In this document: positions 16,445 to 24,079 of the stretch, piece by piece
Numbering within the stretch: the stretch's first letter is position 1
How the letters are laid out: the number at the start of each line of letters is the position of its first letter
IMG/VR virus record: IMGVR_UViG_3300046689_000146
Coordinates: 1 to 31,930 of that record
Direction: 5' to 3' (one strand)
DNA length: 31,930 bases
Origin: a virus
The notes under the pieces: generated by a model
Databases searched by the model: none
Told to the model about the DNA's origin: nothing
The model's input: only the letters and a program-made list of their open reading frames with translations
Position numbers and translations under genes: made by a program

Positions 16445-16510
16445 GGGCGGCTCTCCTGTTCTGGGCAAGTGGGCCGGACCCAGCGTGGGTGCCGACGCCG
16501 GGAGCGTAGC
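16445..16510. other. 66-base gap without a gene
   Basis: This is one of the longer untranslated gaps in the module. It contains the ribosome site for the downstream gene at its left end (GGAG seen on the minus strand) and GC-rich sequence with a short imperfect palindrome (GGGCCGGACCC). I see no promoter, terminator or small open frame with support. Confidence 0.4.
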
Positions 16511-16780
16511 TCAGCCCAGAGCGCCGTAGAGGGTACCCAGCATGGGGAGGGACACGAGCACGGAGCCGTCCGGGTCGTCGTGCGCTATGTCCATGAACCG
16601 CTTGACCATCTCCTTGGCCAGAGCGTTCCGGCCCAGAGCGAAGGCCAGGTCCACCTGAGTCTGCGCCAGCGAGACACCGAGGTGCCGGATCACCACCTGC
16701 TCGATCGACTCTGGAGGGGCTACCACGGCCCCGAGTTGACCGCCGCCACCGTCCGAGGGTTGTACGCCACCAGTGTCCAT
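16511..16780 (-). CDS. Small hypothetical protein at the end of the fibre cassette
   Basis: The product is 89 aa from the first ATG, which overlaps the end of the adhesin gene by 61 bases and lacks a ribosome site. A GTG at 16726 would overlap by only 7 bases and give a 71-aa protein starting at the predicted helical part, so the start is uncertain. Residues 24-70 look like a compact helical protein (SIEQVVIRHLGVSLAQTQVD, ALGRNALAKEMVKRFMDI). The first 20 residues are Gly-rich low complexity. The function is unknown. It could be a fibre assembly helper given its place after the adhesin gene. Confidence 0.6.
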   Translation of the reverse strand: MDTGGVQPSDGGGGQLGAVVAPPESIEQVVIRHLGVSLAQTQVDLAFALGRNALAKEMVKRFMDIAHDDPDGSVLVSLPMLGTLYGALG

Positions 16781-18444
16781 TGCATGAGTAATAGCCGAAG
16801 CTCGATCATCTCCATGCGCCAGTTGTACCCGTCATACCCGGGGACCTGCATGAGGCCAGCGACGAAGATGCCCGAGTTGGTCTGGTAGTTGCCGGGCCGG
16901 ATGGTGGGATTCGTCCCCGCCGCCCCCTGATCGACACCCACGGCGTAAGGGACACGGAATGAGGTGTACTTGCCGTTGTAGACGGTGTTCCCGCCCTGCC
17001 AGGCGTTGTTGTAGTAGATGCCGATCCACCACGTGTGCGGGTTGATGGTCCACGCACGGATGCCGGTGAAGAGGTAGCTGTTGCCGTTGCCATCAACGCT
17101 GGGGGCCTGCACCATCCAGCCCTCACCTTGGGTGGACCCCAGCGGTTCGGTGACGACGTCGGAGTTCCAGTAACTGGAGAAGTTACCGTCGATGGCCTTG
17201 CCGAAGCCCCACGTGCTGCCGTCGCCCAGCGCCGCCGACGTGTAGGTGTAGTAGTAGGGCGGCGTGTACTCGAACTCGTTGCGCCAGTCGTAGACCGGGA
17301 TGTCATAGACGACGTAGCTGTCAGCGCCGGTCTTCCACCGCAGCGGTCCCGCCCACGCCGAGTCAGCCCGGCCACCGCTGGCATAGCGGGCCTTCACGTA
17401 CGCCTGGTACTGCGTGTTCTGGTTCAGCCCGGTGAAGTTGTAGGTGCGACTCCCGGCAGCCACCGAGACGGGGTAGCCGGGGTACCAGTTCCCCGCCGAG
17501 TCTGTTAACACAACTTGGAAGTCACCCACGTTCAGCCCATTGGTGGGCAGCGTCCAGTCCCACGCCACCTGGAAACTGGAGTGAGCGCCGTAGTTCGAGG
17601 GCGCATCCGGGTACATCCGCAGGTTGGTGGGCGCCGTCATACCCGGAGCGCTGTAGTCGGCCACCTTGTGCCAGATGCTGTCTGCTGACGTCGGCGGATT
17701 GCTCGGCGGGCTGCTGGCGTTGATGTCACCCAGGAAGGCAGCCCCTGGAGCCAGGTAGAAGTCATCGATGATGCCGCCGTTGGCCGAGTGCCCGCTGGTC
17801 AGCCGCACGGTGTCGATGACGGTGCCGGTCCCAGCGTTCTTCGTGTCCTGATTGATGAGGTTCAGCACCACAGTGCCGTTGATCCGAACGACGACCGTGC
17901 CCTGTGTGTCATGGACCTTGACCTGCACCTCGCAGTAGAACCAGGTGCCCGCAGCCGGGTAGGCGGTGCCACTGCTCGTGTTGCCCAGAAGAGCAGCGCT
18001 GGCGCCCCGCCACACGAAGATGTCCCGGGCATTGCCCAACTGCACAGCGACATGCAGCGTGGCCCCAGCATCGCCGTAGAAGCAGAGCACGTTGTTGTCG
18101 GCGGCGAGCGTGGTGAACTTGGCGGCGAAGCCCACCGTGATGGTGTCGCCCTGCTGGCCAGCAGGGATGGCATGCGTGCCACCACCGTTACCGATCGAGA
18201 GACTGGTGCCCTGGTAGCCGTTGCCGGTGCGACCCCCGGCCACGCTGGCACCTGCGCTCCAAGCCGACACGTTGTCGAACGGGTCGAGGAAGGTCCCCAC
18301 AGGCAGCGCTACAGCCCCCGGCGTGGGCGTGCCCCTGATCCAGGCGTCGAGGCACATCCGCCAGGCCCCGTTGACCCGGATGTACAGCAGGCGCCCAGCC
18401 GGTGACGTCTGCCACGCTGCGGCGTTGCGGACCGAGACGGTCAT
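16720..18444 (-). CDS. Large adhesin/tail fibre with LamG-like, Fn3-like and discoidin-like domains
   Basis: The 574-aa product appears modular. Residues 1-50 are an N-terminal attachment region (AGRLLYIRVNGAWRMC). Residues about 52-235 form a concanavalin/LamG-like beta sandwich (DPFDNVSAWSAGASVAGGR, then ITVGFAAKF and GGIIDDFYLAPG). Residues 265-365 look like a fibronectin type III domain (APTNLRMYPDAPS, YNFTGLNQNTQYQAYVKARY). Residues 385-550 resemble an F5/8 type C (discoidin) domain, including FGKAIDGNFSSYWNSD. These are sugar- or protein-binding folds, so this is a likely receptor-binding protein. It overlaps the coiled-coil gene by TGATG. Unusually, it is encoded between the head-tail connectors and the sheath rather than after the baseplate. 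Confidence 0.85.
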   Translation of the reverse strand: MTVSVRNAAAWQTSPAGRLLYIRVNGAWRMCLDAWIRGTPTPGAVALPVGTFLDPFDNVSAWSAGASVAGGRTGNGYQGTSLSIGNGGGTHAIPAGQQGDTITVGFAAKFTTLAADNNVLCFYGDAGATLHVAVQLGNARDIFVWRGASAALLGNTSSGTAYPAAGTWFYCEVQVKVHDTQGTVVVRINGTVVLNLINQDTKNAGTGTVIDTVRLTSGHSANGGIIDDFYLAPGAAFLGDINASSPPSNPPTSADSIWHKVADYSAPGMTAPTNLRMYPDAPSNYGAHSSFQVAWDWTLPTNGLNVGDFQVVLTDSAGNWYPGYPVSVAAGSRTYNFTGLNQNTQYQAYVKARYASGGRADSAWAGPLRWKTGADSYVVYDIPVYDWRNEFEYTPPYYYTYTSAALGDGSTWGFGKAIDGNFSSYWNSDVVTEPLGSTQGEGWMVQAPSVDGNGNSYLFTGIRAWTINPHTWWIGIYYNNAWQGGNTVYNGKYTSFRVPYAVGVDQGAAGTNPTIRPGNYQTNSGIFVAGLMQVPGYDGYNWRMEMIELRLLLMQWTLVAYNPRTVAAVNSGPW

Positions 18445-18668
18445 CAGCGACGAGCGGCGATCTCGTCAATCTTGGCATCGACGTTGGCCATGATGGCATC
18501 GAGCCGGGCCTTGACGCCCTCGGCCTTGGCGCCGAGTTGGACGAAGAGGCCTTCGACCTCCTGGATGAGGCGAGCCTCGATGGCGTCCAGCGCCGCCATG
18601 ACCCGACCAGTCTCGGGGTCGGGCGGGTTGTCGGTGCCTTCGGGCGGGAAGTAGATCTTGTCGCTCAT
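18444..18668 (-). CDS. Small coiled-coil protein
   Basis: This 74-aa protein starts with a Pro-rich linker (IYFPPEGTDNPPDPETG) and continues as one long helix from about residue 22 to the end, with heptad-like spacing of Leu, Ile, Val and Ala (ALDAIEARLIQEVEGLFVQL, then VKARLDAIMANVDAKIDEI). It has a strong GGAGG before its ATG and is coupled to both fibre genes around it. I infer a trimerisation, spacer or chaperone role for the fibres, but no family is recognised. Confidence 0.8.
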   Translation of the reverse strand: MSDKIYFPPEGTDNPPDPETGRVMAALDAIEARLIQEVEGLFVQLGAKAEGVKARLDAIMANVDAKIDEIAARR

Positions 18669-18676
18669 GGGTCCTC

Positions 18677-19615
18677 CTAGTAGGTGACGTACAAGGTTCC
18701 GTCAGGGGCGTTCAGCGACCCTGGTGGCGTGTTGCCCGCCACGGCGACGATGCCCGCCACCATGACCGACGTCTTGCCTGTGATGGCCAAGTTGGGCTGC
18801 CCCACGAAGTTGGTCACCCCATTGGCCGTGATCGTGCCAGCGAAAGTGGTCGGCGGGTTGACGGCGAGGCTCGCCCCATCGATCTTCAACGTGGAGTCCG
18901 ACCCCACGCTCACCACCCCGGTGCCGCCACTGCGATGACGCAGCACACCGAAGATGCCCACCGTCGCCAACTGTGCATCTCCACCATTGACACTGCCACC
19001 CGCCACCAGGCCGCTGGCCGTGAGCGTGGTCGCCGTGATGGCCTGAGCGCCGAGGGTGCCCCCCACGGTCAGCCCCGCCGTCACATTTACGCTATTTACG
19101 CTAAGGGCGCCTGTCAGTGTCAGTCCCCCAGCGATCGAGACGGGGGAGTCGATGGTCAACTGGGTGGCATCGGTGGCCAACTTGACCGTCTTGGCGCCGA
19201 TCTTCATGGAGATGCCGGTGGTGTCCCCCACGTAGCCGATGCCACCTGTGCCGACGACGTTCTTCACCGTGTTCACGGAGCCGTCGTTCATCAACTGGAT
19301 GCCGGACCCCGCTCCCTGGCGCTTCAACGTGACGCTGGTGGCGTCCGAGGTGACGTTCAGGTTGGGGTACCGAATGGACTCCCACGCCGCCCCGTTCCAG
19401 AAGTCCGGCGCCCCGGCCACCGACCCCGCCTGGAGGATCGACATCATGCCGAAGCTCTTGGCCACCGGGTTCATGATGGTGTCACGTGTTGCGACATCAG
19501 GGAAGGGGCTGACGATGCGGTTGCGCAGCCATTCGGCGTCCTGCTCACGCCAGTTGTCGAAGCCGTTGGCCCAGTCGGGCCAGACCGTTGCGGTAGCGGA
19601 GCCGGGGGCAGCCAT
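18677..19615 (-). CDS. Beta-rich tail or neck fibre protein
   Basis: The 312-aa product has an N-terminal helix-rich adaptor (NGFDNWREQDAEWLRNRIVSP-like) followed by FWNGAAWESIRYP, the usual lead into a fibre shaft. Residues 90-260 are short repetitive beta strands rich in Thr, Val, Gly and Ser (LTLTGALSVNSVN, GLTVGGTLGAQAITATTL), typical of trimeric fibre shafts, and the protein ends with a compact strand (PDGTLYVTY). A tandem 9-base repeat encodes SVN-SVN. It begins by TGATG overlap with the stopper-like gene. It probably forms a thin fibre; whether on the neck or the baseplate cannot be told from sequence. Confidence 0.82.
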   Translation of the reverse strand: MAAPGSATATVWPDWANGFDNWREQDAEWLRNRIVSPFPDVATRDTIMNPVAKSFGMMSILQAGSVAGAPDFWNGAAWESIRYPNLNVTSDATSVTLKRQGAGSGIQLMNDGSVNTVKNVVGTGGIGYVGDTTGISMKIGAKTVKLATDATQLTIDSPVSIAGGLTLTGALSVNSVNVTAGLTVGGTLGAQAITATTLTASGLVAGGSVNGGDAQLATVGIFGVLRHRSGGTGVVSVGSDSTLKIDGASLAVNPPTTFAGTITANGVTNFVGQPNLAITGKTSVMVAGIVAVAGNTPPGSLNAPDGTLYVTY

Positions 19616-20154
19616 CAGTCCTCCCTCAGAGGGTTGAGCACCGGAGGTCGAGTGTTGGGCGGGAAGTCGAAGGTGTACTCATCCTCGGGGTACGTCTCGG
19701 TGCAGGTCACCCCGACCACGGTGTCCACCTGGATGCGGCCCCGGATCTGGAAGTTGGACACCTCCCAGTATCGCCCGTCGTAGTACACGACGTCGTTGTT
19801 CCGGTCGTCCATCCAGAAGTCCTGGAGCAGGCCCTGGTCCCAGACCCGATGGCCGTGGGCCTCTTGCTGGCCGACGCCCGACTCCATGAGGGCCACCGCC
19901 GACACGGCGAAGCGCAGCGTCACGTAGGGACGGCGCCCCTCGGGGAGGTACTGCTCCGGAGCCTCGCCCTGGTCGATCCACAGCGTGGCTACGCTCAGGC
20001 CCCGCCTCCAGGCCTTGCCCCCCTCGTTGTAGACCCGGTCATAGTGGCTGTTCTCGGTGTCGAACTTGAACCAGATGACGGCCTCACCGATCTCGTTGTG
20101 ATAACGAGCCATCTCCCTGGCGATGTGAGCGGCCTCTCGGCGGGTGTCGATCAT
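19615..20154 (-). CDS. Candidate head-tail stopper (head completion) protein
   Basis: This 179-aa protein follows the adaptor-like gene with an ATGA overlap, the usual position for the stopper that seals the filled head. It starts with an amphipathic helix (REAAHIAREMARYHNEIGEA) and continues as a beta barrel-like region (VIWFKFDTENSHYDRVYNE, RPYVTLRFAVSAVAL, VVYYDGRYWEVSNFQIRG). The YDGRYWEV strand pair is typical of stopper/head-closure proteins, in which a Y-x-x-x-x-W-E-V strand precedes the C-terminal strands. The function is inferred from position and fold pattern; no family name is claimed. Confidence 0.8.
   Translation of the reverse strand: MIDTRREAAHIAREMARYHNEIGEAVIWFKFDTENSHYDRVYNEGGKAWRRGLSVATLWIDQGEAPEQYLPEGRRPYVTLRFAVSAVALMESGVGQQEAHGHRVWDQGLLQDFWMDDRNNDVVYYDGRYWEVSNFQIRGRIQVDTVVGVTCTETYPEDEYTFDFPPNTRPPVLNPLRED
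20092..20108. repeat. Extended palindrome CTCGTT-GTGAT-AACGAG
   Basis: Six-base arms pair perfectly around a 5-base centre. The core GTTGTGATAAC differs from GTTGTNACAAC at one defined position. It lies near the start of the stopper-like gene. Confidence 0.55.
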
Positions 20155-20954
20155 GGCAACCCACTCGTACCGAGAGTGGTCCAGCCGCCGTAGCCGATGC
20201 CACCAGGCGGCTCAGGCATGTAGACGGCGTCGCCCTCGCCGTCCTGGAGGCCCGCAGGGATGGGCGGCAGCAGTCGCAGCGGAGGATGGGGATCATCCAC
20301 TTCCCGCTCCCGCAGGATGGGCACGAGGCGGTTGGTGAGGTAGGCCACCCGGCGCAACCAGAACTGCTCCACCTTGTTGAGGCCCACACCCAGCATGGCT
20401 GCCTCGTCGGTGTAGACCTGGGCGAGGTGCCCCGCCATCTCCGTCGCCTGGCGAAAGCGCTGCGTAGCGGGGATGCTGATGCCCTCTGGTGTTGAGACAT
20501 CAACGTCGAGGGACAGTTCGGCCATGAGGGCGTAGTACGCCTGAGCCGCAGCGCCGGTCGCCAGCACATCACACTCGACGGGCGAGAAGTCGCTGCCGTT
20601 GTCAGCCTTGTCGGAGTCGTAGAGGTGCTGGTTGGTCATGATGCCAGCGGCGTACTCCAGGTCCTCGTCCAGGAACCACTCGTAGTAATAGCCCGAGACG
20701 CCCACGCCGTCAGCGATGGTGTTGGGGTCCCGGAACTTGATGATGCCGTTGCGCTGGTCCAGTTCCCAGGTGTCTGGGCCAGACGGGATCTCCGTGGAGT
20801 CGGGCTGCCAGACGGTGATCTTGTCCTTGTCCACCAGGGGGTGAGGCAGCCGCATGGTGTAGATGGGCGCCGCTGTGTAGGGCACCTCGAAGTAGTGCCC
20901 GAAGTCCCTCAGCTTGTAGCGCACCTTCTGAGCGATCTCAGCCGGGGAGCACAT
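20151..20954 (-). CDS. Candidate head-tail adaptor (connector) protein
   Basis: I start this 267-aa protein at the ATG preceded by GAGGAG seven bases upstream; two in-frame upstream ATGs lack better sites. It opens with CSPAEIAQKVRYKLRDFG, a helix common to adaptor proteins, then a beta segment (ITVWQPDSTEIPSG, WELDQRNGIIKFRDPN) and a long helical second half (ECDVLATGAAAQAYYALMAE, RFRQATEMAGHLAQVYTDEA). The ordered helices and the location right before the stopper gene support a ring that docks under the portal. It overlaps the small preceding gene by 17 bases. The C-terminal Pro/Gly-rich tail is probably disordered. Confidence 0.8.
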   Translation of the reverse strand: MCSPAEIAQKVRYKLRDFGHYFEVPYTAAPIYTMRLPHPLVDKDKITVWQPDSTEIPSGPDTWELDQRNGIIKFRDPNTIADGVGVSGYYYEWFLDEDLEYAAGIMTNQHLYDSDKADNGSDFSPVECDVLATGAAAQAYYALMAELSLDVDVSTPEGISIPATQRFRQATEMAGHLAQVYTDEAAMLGVGLNKVEQFWLRRVAYLTNRLVPILREREVDDPHPPLRLLPPIPAGLQDGEGDAVYMPEPPGGIGYGGWTTLGTSGLP

Positions 20955-21120
20955 GGACCTTCTCCTCATGGAGCTTGCGGGCATCTGCGAAGCCCTGGCG
21001 AATGACGTCGATGACTGCCTCCTCGTCGGCCAGGTCGAAGACTACGGACAACAGGACCGGCCCGTAGGTTGTCGTAACACGCACGCCTTCGTCTTCGGTG
21101 ACATCGACCCTGACCTGCAT
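20938..21120 (-). CDS. Small hypothetical protein
   Basis: The 60-aa product uses the ATG with GGAGG five bases upstream; a GTG two codons earlier falls too near that site. It has alternating strand-like sequence (QVRVDVTEDEGVRVTTTYG, LLSVVFDLADEEAV) and a C-terminal helix (VIDVIRQGFADARKLHEEKV). Its end overlaps the adaptor-like gene by 17 bases. The composition is ordinary for the window and the gene fills the space tightly, so it is probably real. The function is unknown. Confidence 0.7.
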   Translation of the reverse strand: MQVRVDVTEDEGVRVTTTYGPVLLSVVFDLADEEAVIDVIRQGFADARKLHEEKVHVLPG

Positions 21121-21135
21121 GTCCACCTCCTCACC

Positions 21136-21783
21136 TCACGGGTAGAGATACGGCCCCTGATGCGGCCAGGGGTTCGAGTCGAAGGAGTAGACCGGCCAGT
21201 TGCTCGGCGGGTACAGCGTGGGTGAGGTGTATTGGGGCAGCACCTTGACGTTGCCCTGGTACCAGGTGTGGGCCTCGTAGAAGTACGGATCGAGGGTGCT
21301 GGTGTGGGCCTCGGACTGGAGATCCCACTTGAAGTCGCCAGGCCACGACGTGCCGCCCCGAAGGGTGACCCAGGTGCCAGTGCCCTTGTCCGGATCGTCC
21401 TCCACATACTCAGCGGTGCAGACGAACTCCATGATGCGAGCACCCATCGGGAAAGTGGGAGGCCACCAGTAGCCATAGTAGTAATAGTGTGACGTGCGGA
21501 CCTGGGAGCGCCAGGTGGTGTACTCCCACAGCGCCTGCGTGGAGCCGGGATCAACCTCCACCCAGCACACGTTCGGGAAGAAGAACTTGAACTCGACGGT
21601 GTCTCCAGCCACCCACGAGAGGTCGTAGCTCGTAGGGACCTGCGAAGATGCCCCGCCGTCAGCGGCTCCTGTCCCACCACTTGCGCCGCTGACGGCACCC
21701 GGGGCGTAGCCCGAGTAGTCGGGCACCAGGGCCTTCGGGTACGGCGGCACGAACCACTCCGCAGGGGCGACGATGTCGGTCAT
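21136..21783 (-). CDS. Hypothetical beta-rich structural protein
   Basis: The 215-aa protein begins at the ATG that overlaps the preceding stop (ATGA) and has GGGAG upstream; a GTG four codons earlier is the alternative. After a Gly/Ala/Ser-rich linker (residues 28-47) it has DLSWVAGDTVEFKFFFP, which resembles the opening strands of a beta-sandwich domain seen in actinophage virion proteins. It is strikingly rich in Tyr, Trp and Pro (HYYYYGYWWPP) and ends with an aromatic-rich tail. It probably accompanies the collar fibre encoded just upstream. No enzymatic motif is visible and no family is claimed. Confidence 0.75.
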   Translation of the reverse strand: MTDIVAPAEWFVPPYPKALVPDYSGYAPGAVSGASGGTGAADGGASSQVPTSYDLSWVAGDTVEFKFFFPNVCWVEVDPGSTQALWEYTTWRSQVRTSHYYYYGYWWPPTFPMGARIMEFVCTAEYVEDDPDKGTGTWVTLRGGTSWPGDFKWDLQSEAHTSTLDPYFYEAHTWYQGNVKVLPQYTSPTLYPPSNWPVYSFDSNPWPHQGPYLYP

Positions 21784-21926
21784 GCTGGCTCCCACTCCGG
21801 GTCCAGGCCTGGACCGCCTGGCCCCTTGTCCACGATCTCCGAGGCGTAGGGGATCTCCTCCAGCCCCTCGGAGGAAAGCTCCACCGCTTGCTGGATGATG
21901 CCCTCGTCGGGCTTGCGGTAGGGCAT
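21780..21926 (-). CDS. Very small protein between fibre and beta-rich protein
   Basis: This 48-aa open frame is joined to both neighbours by start-stop overlaps (TGATG with the fibre gene, ATGA with the next gene), which is the main reason to accept it. It begins PYRKPDEGIIQQAVELSSEG and ends in an acidic, Gly/Pro-rich tail. The stretch from about residue 8 to 22 could be one helix. It may be a fibre accessory peptide, but nothing beyond position supports a role. Confidence 0.6.
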   Translation of the reverse strand: MPYRKPDEGIIQQAVELSSEGLEEIPYASEIVDKGPGGPGLDPEWEPA

Positions 21927-23473
21927 CAGATCTTCACGAACAGGTACATGCCCATGGCGGGCGGGCGGATGTCGATCGGAATCCCAGAGCCGATGGTGTT
22001 CTCGCTGATGGGGTGCGAGTGCGCTGCGCCCCCGGAATCGATGGCGAAGCCGTGGGTGTGGTTGCCCTGAACGTCGGTGGGGTGGTCGTGGTTGGACCCC
22101 GCTGTCGTGGTCTGGATGCCGGTGGTGCCGTGCTGGTACACATCGACGTTCACACCCGTACCCGGATCGAAGCCCACGTCCCAGGGGCCATCCAGCAGCC
22201 GCTTCGGGCCACCACCGATGGTGCGGGTCACGTAGGCGTCGGCGTCCGGGGGCGGCGGATGCGAGTGCCCCGGGTCGTAGATGGAGTGGTTGTGGGCGCC
22301 ACTGGGCTGCACGGTGGTGTGGCTGTGCGCCCCAGCCGGGGTCTGGCTCACCGTGTGGCCGTGCGCCCCTCCTGCGTCCGTCGTGGGACTGACCAGATGC
22401 TTGTGCGGGGGCAGGTTGGCCACGGTCAACTGCACCTGGGGTGCCACGTTGCCGAACCTCACACCGGGAGCGCCCCAGCCATAGAAGCAGTCCCGGGCGT
22501 CGGGGAGCTTCATCTGGGTGCCACCAGGAAGCTGCCAGTCGGGCCGGGCGTCCCACAGGCCTCCTGACGCCGCCTTGGAGATGGTCTGGCCGTTGACCAA
22601 CAGCCATCCCGCTGGAGCGGTGGTCATGAAGCCCATCATCGTCATACCGGCAGGGATGGGCACCGTCGAAAGCTGCACCCAGCCGGTGGTCTGGTAGGCC
22701 CAGATTGACCCGTCAGTCAGGTTCTTGTAGAGGTCCCCGAGGGTGGCCGTGCCCGAAGGGGGACCAGCGCCCTGGAGGAAGTTGGTGGCGATGATGTCGC
22801 CACTGACGTTCAGGTCCCCGACCGCTGCGATAGCGGCAGCAGAGAGCGTGCCCGCCACGACCAGGTTGTCCCCGACCCGCAAGGTCTTGGTGCTGGTGCG
22901 CTCCAACGCCGTGCCGTCGCCGTCCCACACCATGCGCCCGTTGAAGTCAATGTCGAACAGCGGGGCCAGGTTGGCCGGGTTGCCGTTGTGGAGCAGCGAC
23001 CCGGCACTGACCGCCGTCACGAACCGCTGCATCAGCATGAGCCGCTTGTCGGTCACGTCCCCGGCCTGCGGGTAGTTGCCACCTGGCCGGATCATGATGG
23101 CGGCGAGCACCGTCACCGTGTCGTCGTAGTCGGGGAAGACCGGGTTCGGGTCGGGAGTGCCGACGATGGCACCGGCAGTCCCGCCCCCATCCACCGTGAT
23201 CAGATCGAACCGTGGTGACTGGGAGGGTCCGGGCAGGGGGACCGTCCCACCCGTCCGCACGAGTGCCCCGTCCACCACGGCGACACCCGGCGCCACGGTG
23301 ATCGTGTAGCTCGATCCATTGACACTGACCTTGCAGGCGTTCGGGTCCGAACCAAGCACACCGTGGCGGATGTTGCCCAGCATGTTGAAGTCGAGAGCGT
23401 CAGGCTCAGCCAGGTCCAGGTTGGCCCCGGCCGTGACGGCGTTCTGGACGATGAAACCGGCCCTGTTGACCAT
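21926..23473 (-). CDS. Tail fibre with collar-type receptor-binding domain
   Basis: The 515-aa product has three parts. Residues 1-160 form a beta-rich base (SYTITVAPGVAVVDGALVRT, FDLITVDGGG), as in phage baseplate-bound fibres. Residues 160-270 include shaft-like repeats (LRVGDNLVVAGTLSAAAI, GDLNVSGDIIATNF). From about 275 it matches the phage tail collar domain: GFMTTAPAGWLLVNGQTIS, KLPDARDCFYGWG, then many H-x-H pairs (HKH, HGH, HSH, HNH, HDH, HTH) and a closing IRPPAMGMYLFVKI. In T4 gp12, H-x-H motifs bind a metal in the receptor-binding head. The gene has AGGAG before its ATG. It lies between capsid and connector genes, an unusual place for a fibre. Confidence 0.9.
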   Translation of the reverse strand: MVNRAGFIVQNAVTAGANLDLAEPDALDFNMLGNIRHGVLGSDPNACKVSVNGSSYTITVAPGVAVVDGALVRTGGTVPLPGPSQSPRFDLITVDGGGTAGAIVGTPDPNPVFPDYDDTVTVLAAIMIRPGGNYPQAGDVTDKRLMLMQRFVTAVSAGSLLHNGNPANLAPLFDIDFNGRMVWDGDGTALERTSTKTLRVGDNLVVAGTLSAAAIAAVGDLNVSGDIIATNFLQGAGPPSGTATLGDLYKNLTDGSIWAYQTTGWVQLSTVPIPAGMTMMGFMTTAPAGWLLVNGQTISKAASGGLWDARPDWQLPGGTQMKLPDARDCFYGWGAPGVRFGNVAPQVQLTVANLPPHKHLVSPTTDAGGAHGHTVSQTPAGAHSHTTVQPSGAHNHSIYDPGHSHPPPPDADAYVTRTIGGGPKRLLDGPWDVGFDPGTGVNVDVYQHGTTGIQTTTAGSNHDHPTDVQGNHTHGFAIDSGGAAHSHPISENTIGSGIPIDIRPPAMGMYLFVKI

Positions 23474-23484
23474 GTGTGCTCCTA

Positions 23485-23498
23485 CGTCAATGTCAATG
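23485..23498. repeat. CGTCAATGTCAATG, second copy (first at 7119-7132)
   Basis: This 14-mer in the gap before the collar fibre is identical to 7119-7132 inside the hub gene. On the minus strand it reads as two ATTGAC units in tandem. It resembles two -35 boxes, but the start codon is too close for a standard promoter. A chance or codon-driven repeat is possible. Confidence 0.4.
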
Positions 23499-23503
23499 GG
23501 TCC

Positions 23504-24076
23504 CTACGCCTGCATGTGCTCCAGATGTGACAACAGCGTGGAGCGCTGCTTGCCCGCTTGCTCGGCGGCGTAGATGTCGGGGACCTGGTCCGGATGCTCC
23601 TCGGCGTACTCGATCACCTCGTCCACGGTGTGAGCGGCGGGGTCGTAGCCCACCTCCACCTCGGGCGTTGACTCCTCGGGCTTCAACGCTGGCTTGCTCA
23701 TGTCCGGCTCAGCGCTCCGCTCGACCATGCGAGGCGTGCCCGCCGTCGCCGTGGCGTTGACGGTGTAGGTGCCACCAGCAGGCGGGCCAGCACCCGCCGC
23801 CACCGTGCAGATGATGCTGACCGCACCGGCCCCGGTGAAGAGCACCGTGCCGCTGAACTTGTCGGGCTGCGCTGCGGGGCTGCCAGGGCCGGTGAAGGTC
23901 CAGTCGAAGTCGGCAGCCGGGCGGGCGCCGGGGTTGGGCACCGAGAAGGAGAACTGGAGGCCGTTGGTGGGACTCTTGGTGGCCTGGGCAATGCCGCCCC
24001 CGGACGACGGGATTGACGCTCCCCCGCCTTCGGTGGTGTACATCGTGTTGGGGCCGTGGACAGTGACCAGGCTCAT
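23504..24076 (-). CDS. Ig-like candidate head decoration protein
   Basis: This 190-aa product has a beta-rich N-terminal two thirds resembling an immunoglobulin/PKD-like domain (GLQFSFSVPNPGARP, FDWTFTGPGSP, GAVSIICTVAAGAG, GTYTVNATATAG), a fold common in capsid decoration and tail-tube display domains. After an acidic linker, the last 45 residues are helical (AHTVDEVIEYAEEHPDQVPD, AAEQAGKQRSTLLSHL), like the C-terminal modules that end many actinophage head proteins. It starts three bases after the preceding stop with GGAGG six bases ahead. I infer capsid surface binding from fold and position. The codons for LLSHL carry a copy of the dispersed motif. Confidence 0.75.
   Translation of the reverse strand: MSLVTVHGPNTMYTTEGGGASIPSSGGGIAQATKSPTNGLQFSFSVPNPGARPAADFDWTFTGPGSPAAQPDKFSGTVLFTGAGAVSIICTVAAGAGPPAGGTYTVNATATAGTPRMVERSAEPDMSKPALKPEESTPEVEVGYDPAAHTVDEVIEYAEEHPDQVPDIYAAEQAGKQRSTLLSHLEHMQA
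23521..23536. repeat. 16-mer CCAGATGTGACAACAG, copy 2
   Basis: Second identical copy, in the C-terminal codons of the Ig-like head protein. The surrounding amino acids are not otherwise homologous to the fibre protein that holds copy 1. Confidence 0.6.
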
Positions 24077-24079
24077 GGG

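Noticed and set aside
19085-19102. Tandem repeat of ATTTACGCT
   Set aside because: It encodes SVN-SVN within a repetitive fibre shaft, so protein repetition explains it.
23474-23503. TTGACATTGACG as a promoter -35 element for the collar fibre gene
   Set aside because: The start codon follows within about 25 bases, leaving no room for a -10 box and a transcript start.
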